Positions 27,501 to 35,230 are shown, numbered from the stretch's first letter. The stretch: 57,783 bases of DNA from Bacteroidales bacterium UBA5197 (GCA_002412885.1 DHVX01000011.1:1-57783); one strand, 5' to 3'. The notes: a model not told the origin generated them from the sequence alone. A program made the numbers and translations.

Positions 27501-28171
27501 GTTTGCCCGTTAATGAATTAAATCAGTTGTACAATGGGTTTCCGGAATTCAACAAATGGTTTGATCAGAATGCTGAAAAGCTTTTGTGGCTATCTGTCGA
27601 TTCGCCTGAAATGGCTTCAGAACTCTTCAAAGCGCGTGATGAATATAACAATCACCTTCAGGGGCTTACCATTCTTGCTCTTGGAATTATTGAGACGCCG
27701 GATGATGCTGCATTGAAAACACAATGGAAAACGGTTTCGGAGCAGATGGCCGGAACTACTGAATCAATCAACAAGGCCGGCAGTGCTGCTTTTGAGAAAA
27801 TGAAAACCATAGAATCCGACCCACAGGTGAATATACCTGATAAATCTCCTTCATTGATTCCTGATCAGATTGAGGGAAACAAACTGATCACCTATGTACT
27901 TATTTCAGCGGGTGTTTTAGTTGTGATGGTGGTTCTGGTAATTTTGATACGCCGAAAGCGCCGCACAAAAAGGAGTTTTCCCGAAGTTATGTCCGCTCAC
28001 GTTGATCCACCGGTTTACCAAAATCCACCTGCCCCGGCTGTTTCAAATATCCCGACTCCAAAGCAACCACCCCCAAATCAGGCGTCGCCCGGGCTGAAAT
28101 TCTGTCCGCAATGCGGCACTCAATTAAAGCCGGGTGCAAGGTTTTGCGGAAAATGCGGGCATCATCTGTAG
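24566..28171 (+). CDS. Large surface protein with invasin-like Ig domains, one membrane helix and a C-terminal zinc ribbon
   Basis: 1201 aa. Signal peptide MKKILVLLVLCVWIINGFAQ. Two segments resemble bacterial Ig-like (invasin/Big_1) domains: about 25-95 (PGKPQLAGDGDDFTTLVITA) and about 325-390 (SQNKIIGDGRSRTKAVFHFED). A long, mostly helical region of about 700 residues follows with no family I recognise. A transmembrane helix at about 1108-1131 (VLISAGVLVVMVVLVILI) is followed by RRKRR, a proline-rich linker and a zinc ribbon of two CxxC pairs (FCPQCGTQL ... FCGKCGHHL, about 1178-1200). The topology puts about 1100 residues outside the inner membrane and the ribbon in the cytoplasm. The downstream minus-strand genes carry the same ribbon type. 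Confidence 0.75.
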   Translation: MKKILVLLVLCVWIINGFAQQDFRLLVEPGKPQLAGDGDDFTTLVITARNNEGEVITSMDGKVKIGVSSGFPDETEVSMQSGVALVKFTSPMFGTPVKSSQRMVYFMFRFMQKFMARATGSTDYNANQKLATDIALETFREGLNPITLIPKKDGDNFVYIVCEMNGVKGKAKIEITKATDGRNGNIVPGVYYGKDITGQSDWMLDISRGGEGTFREANASSSEQVAILFSNEDFVEFNDAMGKMAGMTGFKKAYLGPPASEQKYYENYDIRKNGMPSAYMPMPNHGVFVYIPPILFEYAGQRKDNEKAASETEEIKTEKTGIVLSQNKIIGDGRSRTKAVFHFEDKNGIPVEGKTVTWFIPDGLKVISKQTVTNALGNATIVLEAPVIKASEEKRGENTGGLIDNYDLFLIKASYPSLSEKTETTQAYLSVYKTLEQDLYILKAGMELTPYKVLLPQLEYYNLESSIYALLPESYMTVPNKKTPVNDAVVFLASRLFDKAEFQKVYDFYFKKDRALFMQLLENDKGGFSAVTDASGKFKLVVRDFEGKKRLYSGDYDRKIMMEPLEAKIADLTGRRKGALTEVLDLLAGGDPAVAGAQNAGESSLNITIKSMDFKEEVLTKLLQMENDLCSAGHQEAFYIEEKFHIIGMTMTSIKGTSRYMRDCAKVFGAQSYEAVKFLLFYAAEKYKFNEKLGNWFSKTKGGEKLSDAGLQAKGYLDTYLVGLGQDKGTKTIMQQALLYMVSEVKKLPTDEYYKLLGHAANYALTEKQKQMLDVMVDGVVYYLPFPDKIADLLIKEYYAGQTNEVIKLLNQDPAKLHAVYEQLQPALRDRSTEIRQQYSDVAAWRLNLDMFKAYTDLFADLIVKAGVIIWDVKTLNFANIQKHMEYIDNTKNALNAAYHASSLALEFMSYRNLWAESDAALIYTNKCIDQGTMSPVAENTTFSFPLFPSAMASGVSDLSLLKGVPALTANQLSLKNGSLPVNELNQLYNGFPEFNKWFDQNAEKLLWLSVDSPEMASELFKARDEYNNHLQGLTILALGIIETPDDAALKTQWKTVSEQMAGTTESINKAGSAAFEKMKTIESDPQVNIPDKSPSLIPDQIEGNKLITYVLISAGVLVVMVVLVILIRRKRRTKRSFPEVMSAHVDPPVYQNPPAPAVSNIPTPKQPPPNQASPGLKFCPQCGTQLKPGARFCGKCGHHL

Positions 28172-28191
28172 AAATGAGTCGTATAAAGTCT

Positions 28192-28199
28192 TAATTTTG
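28192..28199 (+). promoter_or_regulatory. Candidate -7 promoter box TAATTTTG
   Basis: TAnnTTTG match 23 nt before the ATG of the c-heme lipoprotein gene. No clear -33 partner. Confidence 0.35.
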
Positions 28200-28222
28200 A
28201 CAAACATCATTAACCAATTCGT

Positions 28223-28813
28223 ATGACAAAATTTTCCTTCAGTCTGGCAACATCTCTCTTAGCAATCGTATTTTTAGCTTCGTGCAACCCAAAGCAACAG
28301 CCTGAAAATACAGACAAAAATGAGATAGACACATTATCCTTCATACTACAGGGTGATTCAATATCAGCCATTATGCAGCGGGTTCTGCTTTCAAATGTGA
28401 TGCAGGCCACCAAAGCAGGAGGACCTGTTTATGCTGTTGCTTTTTGCAACGAGCGGGCCATGCCTCTCACCGATTCTCTGTCGCAGAAATACAATTGTCA
28501 GATTCAAAGGATTTCAGATAAATACCGCAACCCTGCCAATAAACCCTCTAAAAATGAGGAAGATGTTTTAGTCAGGATGGGATCTTCAAATTCCGGAGAA
28601 CCTGTGTTGATAACCGGAAACGGGAAAGTGGTTTATTACAAACCCATCAGCATTGCCATGCCGGCTTGCCTCAACTGTCATGGAAATGCAGAGAAAGATA
28701 TTGCCACGAAAACTCTAGAAGTCATAATGCAGAAATACCCCAACGATTTAGCCATTGGTTATAAGGAAGGTGATTTTCGCGGTTTATGGAAAATTACTTT
28801 CCCGAAAGAATAA
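28223..28813 (+). CDS. Tll0287-like (DUF3365) c-type heme lipoprotein
   Basis: 196 aa. Lipoprotein signal ends at FLASC (Cys 21). The C-terminal half contains one heme c motif CLNCH (PACLNCHGNA), preceded by VYYKPISIAMP; together with the helical N-terminal half this matches the Tll0287-like domain, a single-heme sensor or redox module. Expected location is the periplasmic face of a membrane, as heme c attachment and the lipobox require export. Only 51 bp follow the 1201-aa gene on the same strand, though a -7-like box in the gap suggests separate expression is possible. Confidence 0.8.
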   Translation: MTKFSFSLATSLLAIVFLASCNPKQQPENTDKNEIDTLSFILQGDSISAIMQRVLLSNVMQATKAGGPVYAVAFCNERAMPLTDSLSQKYNCQIQRISDKYRNPANKPSKNEEDVLVRMGSSNSGEPVLITGNGKVVYYKPISIAMPACLNCHGNAEKDIATKTLEVIMQKYPNDLAIGYKEGDFRGLWKITFPKE

Positions 28814-28889
28814 GGAAAGACTTTCCCGAAAGGGAATTACCTTTATTCAATAATATTTAATAATGAAACAAGTACGTTTATATGAGAAA

Positions 28890-28985
28890 AAGTGTCTTCG
28901 ACTCCGCTCAGACTGACAGTTATCCTGAGCGGATTCGAAGGACATTTATAATTTTCAATTTCTAAATCTTAGCTACACGACATTA
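28890..28985. repeat. Diverged copy of the short interspersed repeat (TTCGACTCCGCTCAG type)
   Basis: Contains CTTCGACTCCGCTCAG and its near-complement CTGAGCGGATTCGAAG, and ends CTTAGCTACACGACATT. The end resembles the right terminus of the intact element at 52851-52974. The left end is not recognisable. Confidence 0.6.
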
Positions 28986-28987
28986 GA

Positions 28988-29848
28988 TCAGGAATTCTTA
29001 ATCGCAATCACCCTGCGGTAAATAGAACCCAGATAATTCATCATGGTTACATGCCGGTTAGCTGCCGGCGCAATCAGTACTTTTCCTGTTCCGGTAAAAG
29101 TATTAACCAAGCCTTCGCCTGAAGTCCATGAAGAGAAAAGCCCTTTTGTGGCTTTGTTTACAGTAAATTCTATGCCAGCAGTCCGGGCTACCGCGAATGA
29201 GCCATCAACCACAAGACGGTCGTTTACAAGATTTATTTCTTCAAGTGGCCCGTTTGATACAACAACCACTTTGCCGCTGCCAGAAACCTGTGTCTGAAAG
29301 AATCCCTCACCTGAGAAGAACCCGCTGATGGCCTTGTTTGTCCACAAGCCAACCTCTATACCCATTTCGGAAGCATAATAAGCGCCTTTGTCAAGAATCC
29401 ATGTTTCATTATGGAGTTCCATCACGGTAAACTCGCCGAAACTTGGTTCCAGATAAACAGTGCCGGTTCCGCTGATGGTTGGTTTAAAAGCAGTTTCTTT
29501 GGTAACCATCGACTTAAGCAACCCGCCGGCAGAGGGCATTTTCGATTCTATCTGCAGATTGCCCTGCATATAATACATTGCACCTGATTCGCAGCGAAAC
29601 ATTGCATTCTGCATCTCTACCTTAACCATTTTCAGCATTTGCTTTTCTTCAACGCTGAAATTGAGCAACGAAGGTACTGTTCTTGCCTGCGGAGGAGGTG
29701 CCTGGTAAACCGGAGGGGGAGGTGCTGCCTGAGGTTGCATGGTTTGTTGAATGGGAGGCGCAGCGCCGGCATCCTGCCTTGCACCACACTCATGACAAAA
29801 AACGGCGCCGTCTTTCAAACGGGTTCCGCAGTTTCCACAAAAAGCCAT
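28988..29848 (-). CDS. Zinc ribbon plus AIM24/TIGR00266-family protein
   Basis: 286 aa. N-terminal zinc ribbon with two CxxC pairs (FCGNCGTRL ... FCHECGARQ, about 3-25), a proline/glutamine-rich linker, then from about 70 a beta-rich AIM24-like domain with repeated glycine-rich strands (GTGTVYLEPS, GSGKVVVVSNG, GTGKVLIAPA). AIM24-like proteins form trimeric beta-barrel-like folds and occur in bacteria without a settled role; the mitochondrial relative is linked to inner-membrane organisation. No signal peptide, so cytoplasmic. It is the last of four minus-strand genes, three of them with ribbons. Confidence 0.8.
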   Translation of the reverse strand: MAFCGNCGTRLKDGAVFCHECGARQDAGAAPPIQQTMQPQAAPPPPVYQAPPPQARTVPSLLNFSVEEKQMLKMVKVEMQNAMFRCESGAMYYMQGNLQIESKMPSAGGLLKSMVTKETAFKPTISGTGTVYLEPSFGEFTVMELHNETWILDKGAYYASEMGIEVGLWTNKAISGFFSGEGFFQTQVSGSGKVVVVSNGPLEEINLVNDRLVVDGSFAVARTAGIEFTVNKATKGLFSSWTSGEGLVNTFTGTGKVLIAPAANRHVTMMNYLGSIYRRVIAIKNS

Positions 29849-29883
29849 AACTTTTTAGTTTTTGAAGTTTCAATTTATATTCT

Positions 29884-30606
29884 TCAGTTTTCTTCTTTTA
29901 ACTGAGCTGCAATCCTCAGTGCTTCGCTCCACTTCTGTTCAGGCACAGGTACCCTGATTTCGTAATGTTCAATTCCGGTGCGGGTAGGATAGCTCATCAC
30001 CAGCCGCAACAGAGGAGGATTGCTGTCTTCGTCGGCCGAAACCTTGTCAAGCGATGCGCCCAGCATATTCCAGTTATGATAGGTTCGGCCCACCAGAACT
30101 GATGTTGACGAAATTATGACCAATGGAGGTGCTGAACGTTTCCTTTTGTGCCTGAACCGAGAAAAAGTGAATGCCGGAACAGCAATCATAGCAATGATTC
30201 CCAGGCAGATATACAGAAAAAGTATATCTTCGGAAATTATGCTGAGTAGAATCCCGACAATCAGTGAAATCACAGAAATCAGGATAAATTTCCCTTTGCT
30301 GCTTGCCTTATCCTCCTTAAAATCAATCTCAACAAACCTTTGCCATTCCTCCTGAGTAAGCTCCCAATGTGCAATGTGTTTGTCAAGCTTTATCAACCTG
30401 TTGAGTTCTATTGCCCGTTTGCGGTAAACTGCAATTACCACCAATCCGCTGATGGCCAGAAATCCACAGATGACTATAATGGCAAAACCGCCATCCATTC
30501 CTTCAATTCCAAAAATGGCAGGAACAAAACACCCCAGAATGAACAACATGGTGACGAATGTTGTAATCCTCACTACTTTCCACTGGTTATTGGTTGGTTT
30601 CTCCAT
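29884..30606 (-). CDS. Multi-pass membrane protein of the zinc-ribbon cluster, unknown function
   Basis: 240 aa from the ATG at 30606, which lies 7 bp after the stop of the upstream six-ribbon gene; a longer frame to 30636 would overlap it. Two pairs of hydrophobic helices (about 14-58 and 104-146) flank a soluble loop, and a C-terminal soluble domain reads STSVLVGRTYHNW ... YEIRVPVPEQKWSEALRIA. That tail resembles the generic YcxB/PH-like tails of other bacterial membrane proteins, but I do not assign a family. Tight spacing indicates cotranscription with its neighbours. Confidence 0.6.
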   Translation of the reverse strand: MEKPTNNQWKVVRITTFVTMLFILGCFVPAIFGIEGMDGGFAIIVICGFLAISGLVVIAVYRKRAIELNRLIKLDKHIAHWELTQEEWQRFVEIDFKEDKASSKGKFILISVISLIVGILLSIISEDILFLYICLGIIAMIAVPAFTFSRFRHKRKRSAPPLVIISSTSVLVGRTYHNWNMLGASLDKVSADEDSNPPLLRLVMSYPTRTGIEHYEIRVPVPEQKWSEALRIAAQLKEEN

Positions 30607-30613
30607 GGAATGA

Positions 30614-32476
30614 TCAATCAGCTTCGTATCCTTCAACTATAACAAATCCTTTGCGACCCGACTCAGCGTTGTACGACCATGAATTTTCATCAGAAACCAC
30701 CACTTTGTAGGTCCCCGGTTCCATTCTGGCATTGGGTTCGCAAATCCATTTCCCATTTACTGTTCCATCGCTTCCATAGGCGTTTCTTGCCTGCCACGGG
30801 CCTCCGGTTTCCTTCTTTCTGCCTTCCAGCGTTATGGTTCCTGCAACAGCACCGTTGCCATCATTGTGATGAAAAGTAGTGATGCGGGTGACAACGGTAG
30901 GCTTGCTGAACTTGACTTTTTGGGCAAATACCGGCCCGCCTTTTACTTCGTTGGTGTTGAATGAATTGAAAAGGGTAACAGGCGACTTTTCGGTAGTTGT
31001 GTTCTTCATCACTACAGTAACCTGATCGTTTTTCTTTACAGATTCCTCCTCAACTGCCTGCTGTTTTTGAGGTTCTGTTGTTTTTTTAGGAGTTGTTTTC
31101 TTTGGCTGGGTTTGTTTCTTTTCGGGTTCTTTGGGCAATTCGGGCGCTTCAGCTGGTACTTCTTCAGGCTGCTGATCCTCAGTCAGATTGTTCTCAGACT
31201 CCTGTGTCAGAGTAACAACATCTTCCTGCATAACCGGGGTTTCGGCAAGTTCTGTTTTCCCATTCGAGAAAAACCTGTCGTAAGCAAACCATCCGCCCGC
31301 ACCAAGCACGCCCAGTCCGAGTAATCCAAAAAGAACCACCAGAATCAGCTTATTGCTTTTCTTTTTCTTTGCCGGATCAACTGCTGCTGCATTTGCCTGT
31401 GGTGCAGGTTTTGCAATTACTTTCTGCTTTTTTGACGGTTTCTGCACTGGTAGCACCGGAGTAACAACCGGCTCAGCAATCCTGGTTTCAGGTTTTGGTT
31501 CGGAAGATACCACTGAAGCGATTTCAGCAGTCATATTATGTCCGCAATCCTGACAAAATACATCATCCAGGCTTTGCTTCGATCCGCAATTCGGGCAGAA
31601 CTGTGTAGGAGTGTTGCTCCCTGATTGTTCTGTCACAGTTTCCGGTGCTGTTTCCTGAAGTGGCTCCGCAACTGTTATTTGTTCAGGGATTGGTTCCGGC
31701 TCAACGCCTGCTTCAGGTATGATTACCGGTACAATTTCCGTCGGAATTACCGTTTCCACAGCTGCCTGTTTGTCGAAACCGCATTCAGCGCAGAACCTGT
31801 CTTCAGCGGCCAGCGGTGAGGTGCACTTCGGACAGGTTTCTTTTGGTTGTTCAGGTTCGGGTTCCGGCTCAACAACTGCTTCAGGTATGATTACCGGTAC
31901 AATTTCCGTCGGAATTTCCGCTTCCACAGCTGCCTGCTTGTCGAAACCGCAATCAGCGCAAAACCTGTCTTCAGCGGCCAGCGGTGCGGTGCACTTCGGA
32001 CAGGTTTCTTTTGGTTGTTCAGGTTCGGGTTCCGGCTCAATGACTGCTTCAGGAATGATTACTGGTACAATTTCTGTCGGAATTACCGTTTCCACAGCTG
32101 CCTGTTTATCGAAGCCACATTCAGCGCAGAACCTGTCATCAGCGGCCAGCGGTGCAGTGCACTTCGGACAGGTTTCTTTTGGTTGTTTGGATTCGGGTTC
32201 CGGCAAAACTTCCGCAATGGGCAAAACAACAGGTATTTCTGCTGCCACAGCCGTCTGTTTATCGAAACCACATTCAGCGCAAAACCTGTCTTCAGCAGCC
32301 AGCGGTGCGGTGCACTTCGGGCAAACCGGCTCAATGGATGAAGGTTTGGGTGGCTCCTGTTCATAAGTGGGAATCCCAGAATCTTCAATTGCCATCGATT
32401 GTTTGTCAAAGCCACATTCCTGACAAAAGCGGGCATCAGGCTCAAAGGTGGCGCCACATTGCGGACAGAATTTCAT
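30614..32476 (-). CDS. Type II membrane protein with six N-terminal zinc ribbons and an extracytoplasmic beta domain
   Basis: 620 aa. Six double-CxxC ribbons: FCPQCG ... FCQECGFDKQ at the N-terminus, four nearly identical TCPKCTAPLAAEDRFCAECG units, and FCPNCG ... FCQDCGHN near 295. The middle units repeat every 56 residues, joined by acidic proline-rich linkers (PEPEPEQPKE). One membrane helix lies near 375-395 (LILVVLFGLLGLGVLGAGGWFAY); after a charged linker a beta-sandwich-like C-terminal domain (about 490-620) would be outside. With no signal peptide the ribbons face the cytoplasm. The DNA of the repeats is nearly identical, so unit number may vary between strains. Confidence 0.75.
   Translation of the reverse strand: MKFCPQCGATFEPDARFCQECGFDKQSMAIEDSGIPTYEQEPPKPSSIEPVCPKCTAPLAAEDRFCAECGFDKQTAVAAEIPVVLPIAEVLPEPESKQPKETCPKCTAPLAADDRFCAECGFDKQAAVETVIPTEIVPVIIPEAVIEPEPEPEQPKETCPKCTAPLAAEDRFCADCGFDKQAAVEAEIPTEIVPVIIPEAVVEPEPEPEQPKETCPKCTSPLAAEDRFCAECGFDKQAAVETVIPTEIVPVIIPEAGVEPEPIPEQITVAEPLQETAPETVTEQSGSNTPTQFCPNCGSKQSLDDVFCQDCGHNMTAEIASVVSSEPKPETRIAEPVVTPVLPVQKPSKKQKVIAKPAPQANAAAVDPAKKKKSNKLILVVLFGLLGLGVLGAGGWFAYDRFFSNGKTELAETPVMQEDVVTLTQESENNLTEDQQPEEVPAEAPELPKEPEKKQTQPKKTTPKKTTEPQKQQAVEEESVKKNDQVTVVMKNTTTEKSPVTLFNSFNTNEVKGGPVFAQKVKFSKPTVVTRITTFHHNDGNGAVAGTITLEGRKKETGGPWQARNAYGSDGTVNGKWICEPNARMEPGTYKVVVSDENSWSYNAESGRKGFVIVEGYEAD
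31841..32344 (-). repeat. 168-bp coding tandem repeats (56-aa zinc-ribbon units)
   Basis: The string TTTTGGTTGT (plus strand) recurs at 31841, 32009 and 32177, exactly 168 bp apart, with near-identical sequence between. Each unit encodes one zinc ribbon and its acidic linker in the 620-aa membrane protein. Confidence 0.85.
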
Positions 32477-32515
32477 CGGACAGAGATTTTAGTTAAATAA
32501 ATTTATAATCGGGAA

Positions 32516-33319
32516 TCACATTCCTCCAAATCCAGCCATTTTAGCTCCGAAAAATAATCCAACAATTCCACCTATGATCAAGGCCATAACGAAACTGATT
32601 ATTATCAGTGCAATGATTACAACCACTACATAACCAACTACTTTCTCTTTTGGGGTATTCTTTAGTACCGGCATACCAACAGCCAGAAGGTAGATGGCAT
32701 ATAAACCTATCACGAGAATCAGCATGCTGATGCCGGTTCCGAAAATCAGTAAAATACCGGCAACCCATTGGGGAGTAGATGAATAAACGGCAAGTTGTAA
32801 TGACCGTCCGAAATCCTTTTTCGAATCAAAAGAAGGTGCGAGCAGATCAATGACCCATGCCAGCAGATATGCACCCAGCACTGCAGAAATCAGCTGTACA
32901 ATTCCATATTGAATTCCGGTAGCAATGCTTCGGGAGGTATATCCCCAGAAGGTAACACCTATTACTCCGAACTTAATAAAGGATGCAATTGCCGGTATAG
33001 CCGCAAGAATCAATGCATATCCAACAATCAGTTTGGTAGCGTCGGGCTTTTCAGAAGCCACCACATGCCATTCTTCCTTAGGTTTTATAAGGATATTAAT
33101 TACCCGTTGAATCAGATTTGAGGTTTTTGCATTTCCATAGACCGGCTCATTATAGGCTTGCTGAGGGGGAGCCTGATAAACAGGAGGAGGTGGCGGCGGT
33201 GCAACCGGCGGCTGACTTTTTGGTTGTTCTACAGTTTCTGCCTGAGTAGGCTTCCCGCATGAGGGACAGAACTTTACTCCTTCGCGGAGCTCATTTCCAC
33301 AACTGGTACAAAATTTCAT
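32516..33319 (-). CDS. Zinc ribbon plus Yip1-family integral membrane protein
   Basis: 267 aa. N-terminal zinc ribbon (FCTSCGNEL ... FCPSCGKPTQ, about 3-26), a proline-rich linker, then a five-helix Yip1-like region from about 85: NILIKPKEEWHVVASEKPDATKL is the typical entry motif, followed by helices ending near residue 255. Bacterial Yip1 proteins are inner-membrane proteins of unknown role. It is first in a four-gene minus-strand group (Yip1, six-ribbon, membrane protein, AIM24) with gaps of 39, 7 and 35 bp, which supports one operon. Confidence 0.82.
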   Translation of the reverse strand: MKFCTSCGNELREGVKFCPSCGKPTQAETVEQPKSQPPVAPPPPPPVYQAPPQQAYNEPVYGNAKTSNLIQRVINILIKPKEEWHVVASEKPDATKLIVGYALILAAIPAIASFIKFGVIGVTFWGYTSRSIATGIQYGIVQLISAVLGAYLLAWVIDLLAPSFDSKKDFGRSLQLAVYSSTPQWVAGILLIFGTGISMLILVIGLYAIYLLAVGMPVLKNTPKEKVVGYVVVVIIALIIISFVMALIIGGIVGLFFGAKMAGFGGM

Positions 33320-33511
33320 AATATGAATTTTAATTTGGTTAAAGGTTCCGGACTTTTAATGATCAGTTGAAAAGTGAAGGCAGAAAATAGCGAGGATCAG
33401 GGCAGAAAAATTTTAGGTTTAGCAAAAATACCCAAACATATATGGTTTGGCAATAGGCTTGCGCTATTTAAATGCATTCTAAATTGCTATCAACCAAACC
33501 GGGTGTAAAAA

Positions 33512-33565
33512 TAGCATAATGCAGAGATGATGGATAATAAACGTCTAAAACACTTCGACTACGCT
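33512..33565. repeat. Left part of an interspersed repeat split by IS110
   Basis: AGCATAATGC through CACTTCGACTACGCT matches positions 50434-50489 of the intact 293-bp copy near lipB. The matching right half resumes at 35130. Confidence 0.75.
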
Positions 33566-33578
33566 ACCATTGACGTAT

Positions 33579-34895
33579 TCAAGCATGTGAGTGATTATCA
33601 ATTATTTGCAAATTCAGTTCATTAGCTTTTCTAATAATGAACTGAATCTGCTGTTGCTTTACTTTCTCTTCATACATTTTCACACCTTGCTCAACATACT
33701 GCAAACCATGCGAGAATATTTTGTAATACAATCCTGCAAGTTTTCTGGCAGTGGCTTTAATGGCGATGGCAGCCCCTCTCCTTGCTTTTATCTTTCTGGC
33801 AAAGGCTCCTAAACCGGGCTGTTTGCTAATTAAAAGACTCTGTGCAGCCTGTTTAAATATTTGACCTGCTCTGGTTACAGCCCTCTTCTTGCTTCGTTTG
33901 TTGATTTTACCAGATTGATTTTTACCGGGAGCTAAACCTAACCATGAAACAAAGTTTTTTTCCGAAGGCCATTGGCTAATATCATTGCCAAGTTCTGCAG
34001 TTAATCGCATAAAGCTGTAATCGTTCACGCCTGGTAAAACTGTAGGGTTTGCTCCTTGTATACCCAATAATAATTCATGCAAATGGTTGATGTTTGGCTT
34101 ATTATGACGTATGGGTTTAATAGGACTATCATCTTTATAATTCTTAGCGGCTTTGTTATTAAATTCTTGCAATATTTTTCCTGCTTCTGTATCACATTTA
34201 CGAACCTGTTCCAGATAAAACATATATCCATCATATGCCTGTTGAAGTTCAAAAAGATATTCTTCTTTATAATTCCCCTCCAAAGCCAATAATATATCGG
34301 CACCCTTTCGTTTTTTAAGACTACTTGTGCAATAGCTAAGTAATTTTGCTGCATCTCGTTCTCCAGCCAATATTTGCTGTATCATAGCTATCCCACTTGC
34401 GCCATGTGTTTGCGAGAGAACTTCTGGTAAGCGGATATTCATTTGAATGAGTGCTTTTTGCATGTGTTGAATATGAGAAGAAGCCATTTGCAACTTGTCC
34501 TCTCGCATTCGGGTATACACTCTTAATTTCCTCACTATATCTTGCGGTACAAAACTCTTTTTAAGTAAACCATAACTAAATAATTGTTGTATCCATTGAC
34601 AATCCTGCACATCTGTTTTTCTTCCTGGAAGATTCTTACTATCTGCAGGATTAACCAAGGTTACATCAAACCCCATTTCCTCTAAAATATCATAAAGGGT
34701 AATCCAATATATACCCGTAGCCTCCATGGCAATATGGGTAATTTTATGCTCTTTCAGATATAACCCTAATTCCCGATAAGCGGCGGTAAAGGTTCTGAAG
34801 TTTTTAACAGGCTGATCCTCTATGGCTACGAAAACCTTTTCGCTCCCTATATCAATACCTGCACTATTTAAACAAATCTTACTTAAATTGCTCAT
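33579..34895 (-). CDS. IS110-family DEDD recombinase/transposase
   Basis: 438 aa. N-terminal RuvC-like DEDD domain with D15 (GIDIG), E58 (AMEATG) and D95/D98 (KTDVQD); C-terminal Transposase_20 domain with GVNDYSFMRLTAELGN and the LGLAPGKNQSGK block holding the candidate nucleophile Ser 328. All key residues are present and the frame is unbroken, so the enzyme is probably active. IS110 enzymes excise and insert using a bridge RNA encoded by the element. Confidence 0.93.
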   Translation of the reverse strand: MSNLSKICLNSAGIDIGSEKVFVAIEDQPVKNFRTFTAAYRELGLYLKEHKITHIAMEATGIYWITLYDILEEMGFDVTLVNPADSKNLPGRKTDVQDCQWIQQLFSYGLLKKSFVPQDIVRKLRVYTRMREDKLQMASSHIQHMQKALIQMNIRLPEVLSQTHGASGIAMIQQILAGERDAAKLLSYCTSSLKKRKGADILLALEGNYKEEYLFELQQAYDGYMFYLEQVRKCDTEAGKILQEFNNKAAKNYKDDSPIKPIRHNKPNINHLHELLLGIQGANPTVLPGVNDYSFMRLTAELGNDISQWPSEKNFVSWLGLAPGKNQSGKINKRSKKRAVTRAGQIFKQAAQSLLISKQPGLGAFARKIKARRGAAIAIKATARKLAGLYYKIFSHGLQYVEQGVKMYEEKVKQQQIQFIIRKANELNLQIIDNHSHA

Positions 34896-35129
34896 AGTAA
34901 TTTATTTTATGCAATTCAATAAGCTTAGGGTATCTTTGAAGTTGAAAATTGCTACCATGCGGGATATCAAAAGATTCACCAATATTGCTTTCTCAATTAC
35001 CCTAAAACAAAGCTCAGAGACAGGTTGAAACACTATTCGAATGACTGTTATGCTGCTTATTGCATTGCTGGTTTGGTCGCACAAAGGTAACGTCATTAAA
35101 TATTGCTTTTTATGAAATAAATTACACCT
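34896..35129 (-). ncRNA. Candidate IS110 bridge RNA region
   Basis: The 234-bp non-coding segment before the transposase is where IS110-group elements encode the bridge RNA. On the plus strand it contains GCTCAG (35012-35017), matching the target core and flank, and CTACCAT (34952-34958), matching core plus element end at 33564-33570. In transcript order the target-like guide comes first and the donor-like guide second, as in described bridge RNAs. I did not identify the right-hand guides or fold the RNA. Confidence 0.5.
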
Positions 35130-35230
35130 CAGTGTGACATTCGTGTTAGGTCAGCAATGATTCTCTTTAATGCACACTTTATCAGCTCTATACGATGTCC
35201 TCCTGAGCGGAGTCGAAGGATCGGACGAAC
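35130..35230. repeat. Right part of the interspersed repeat split by IS110
   Basis: CAGTGTGACATTCG through CTCTTTAAT, CTATACGATGTCCTCCTGAG and GAGTCGAAGGAT parallels 50490-50575 of the intact copy near lipB. Degenerate GGAGTCGAAGGAT pieces continue to about 35260. Confidence 0.7.

Larger units (their letters stand above)
33564..35129 (-). mobile_element. IS110-family insertion sequence, ends inferred from the interrupted repeat
   Basis: The intact repeat near lipB reads TCCGCTCAGTGTG. Here ACGCT is followed by foreign DNA from 33566 and CAGTGTG resumes at 35130, with a 2-bp CT shared by both junctions (33564-33565 and 35128-35129). The element is about 1.56 kb with no terminal inverted repeats and no longer target duplication, as expected for IS110. 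It holds the transposase, 13 bp beyond its stop, and 234 bp before its start. Confidence 0.8.

Noticed and set aside
31719..32366. 215-codon plus-strand frame with Ser/Gly-rich repeats
   Set aside because: Mirror image of the 168-bp zinc-ribbon repeats; the minus-strand reading gives regular CxxC pairs.
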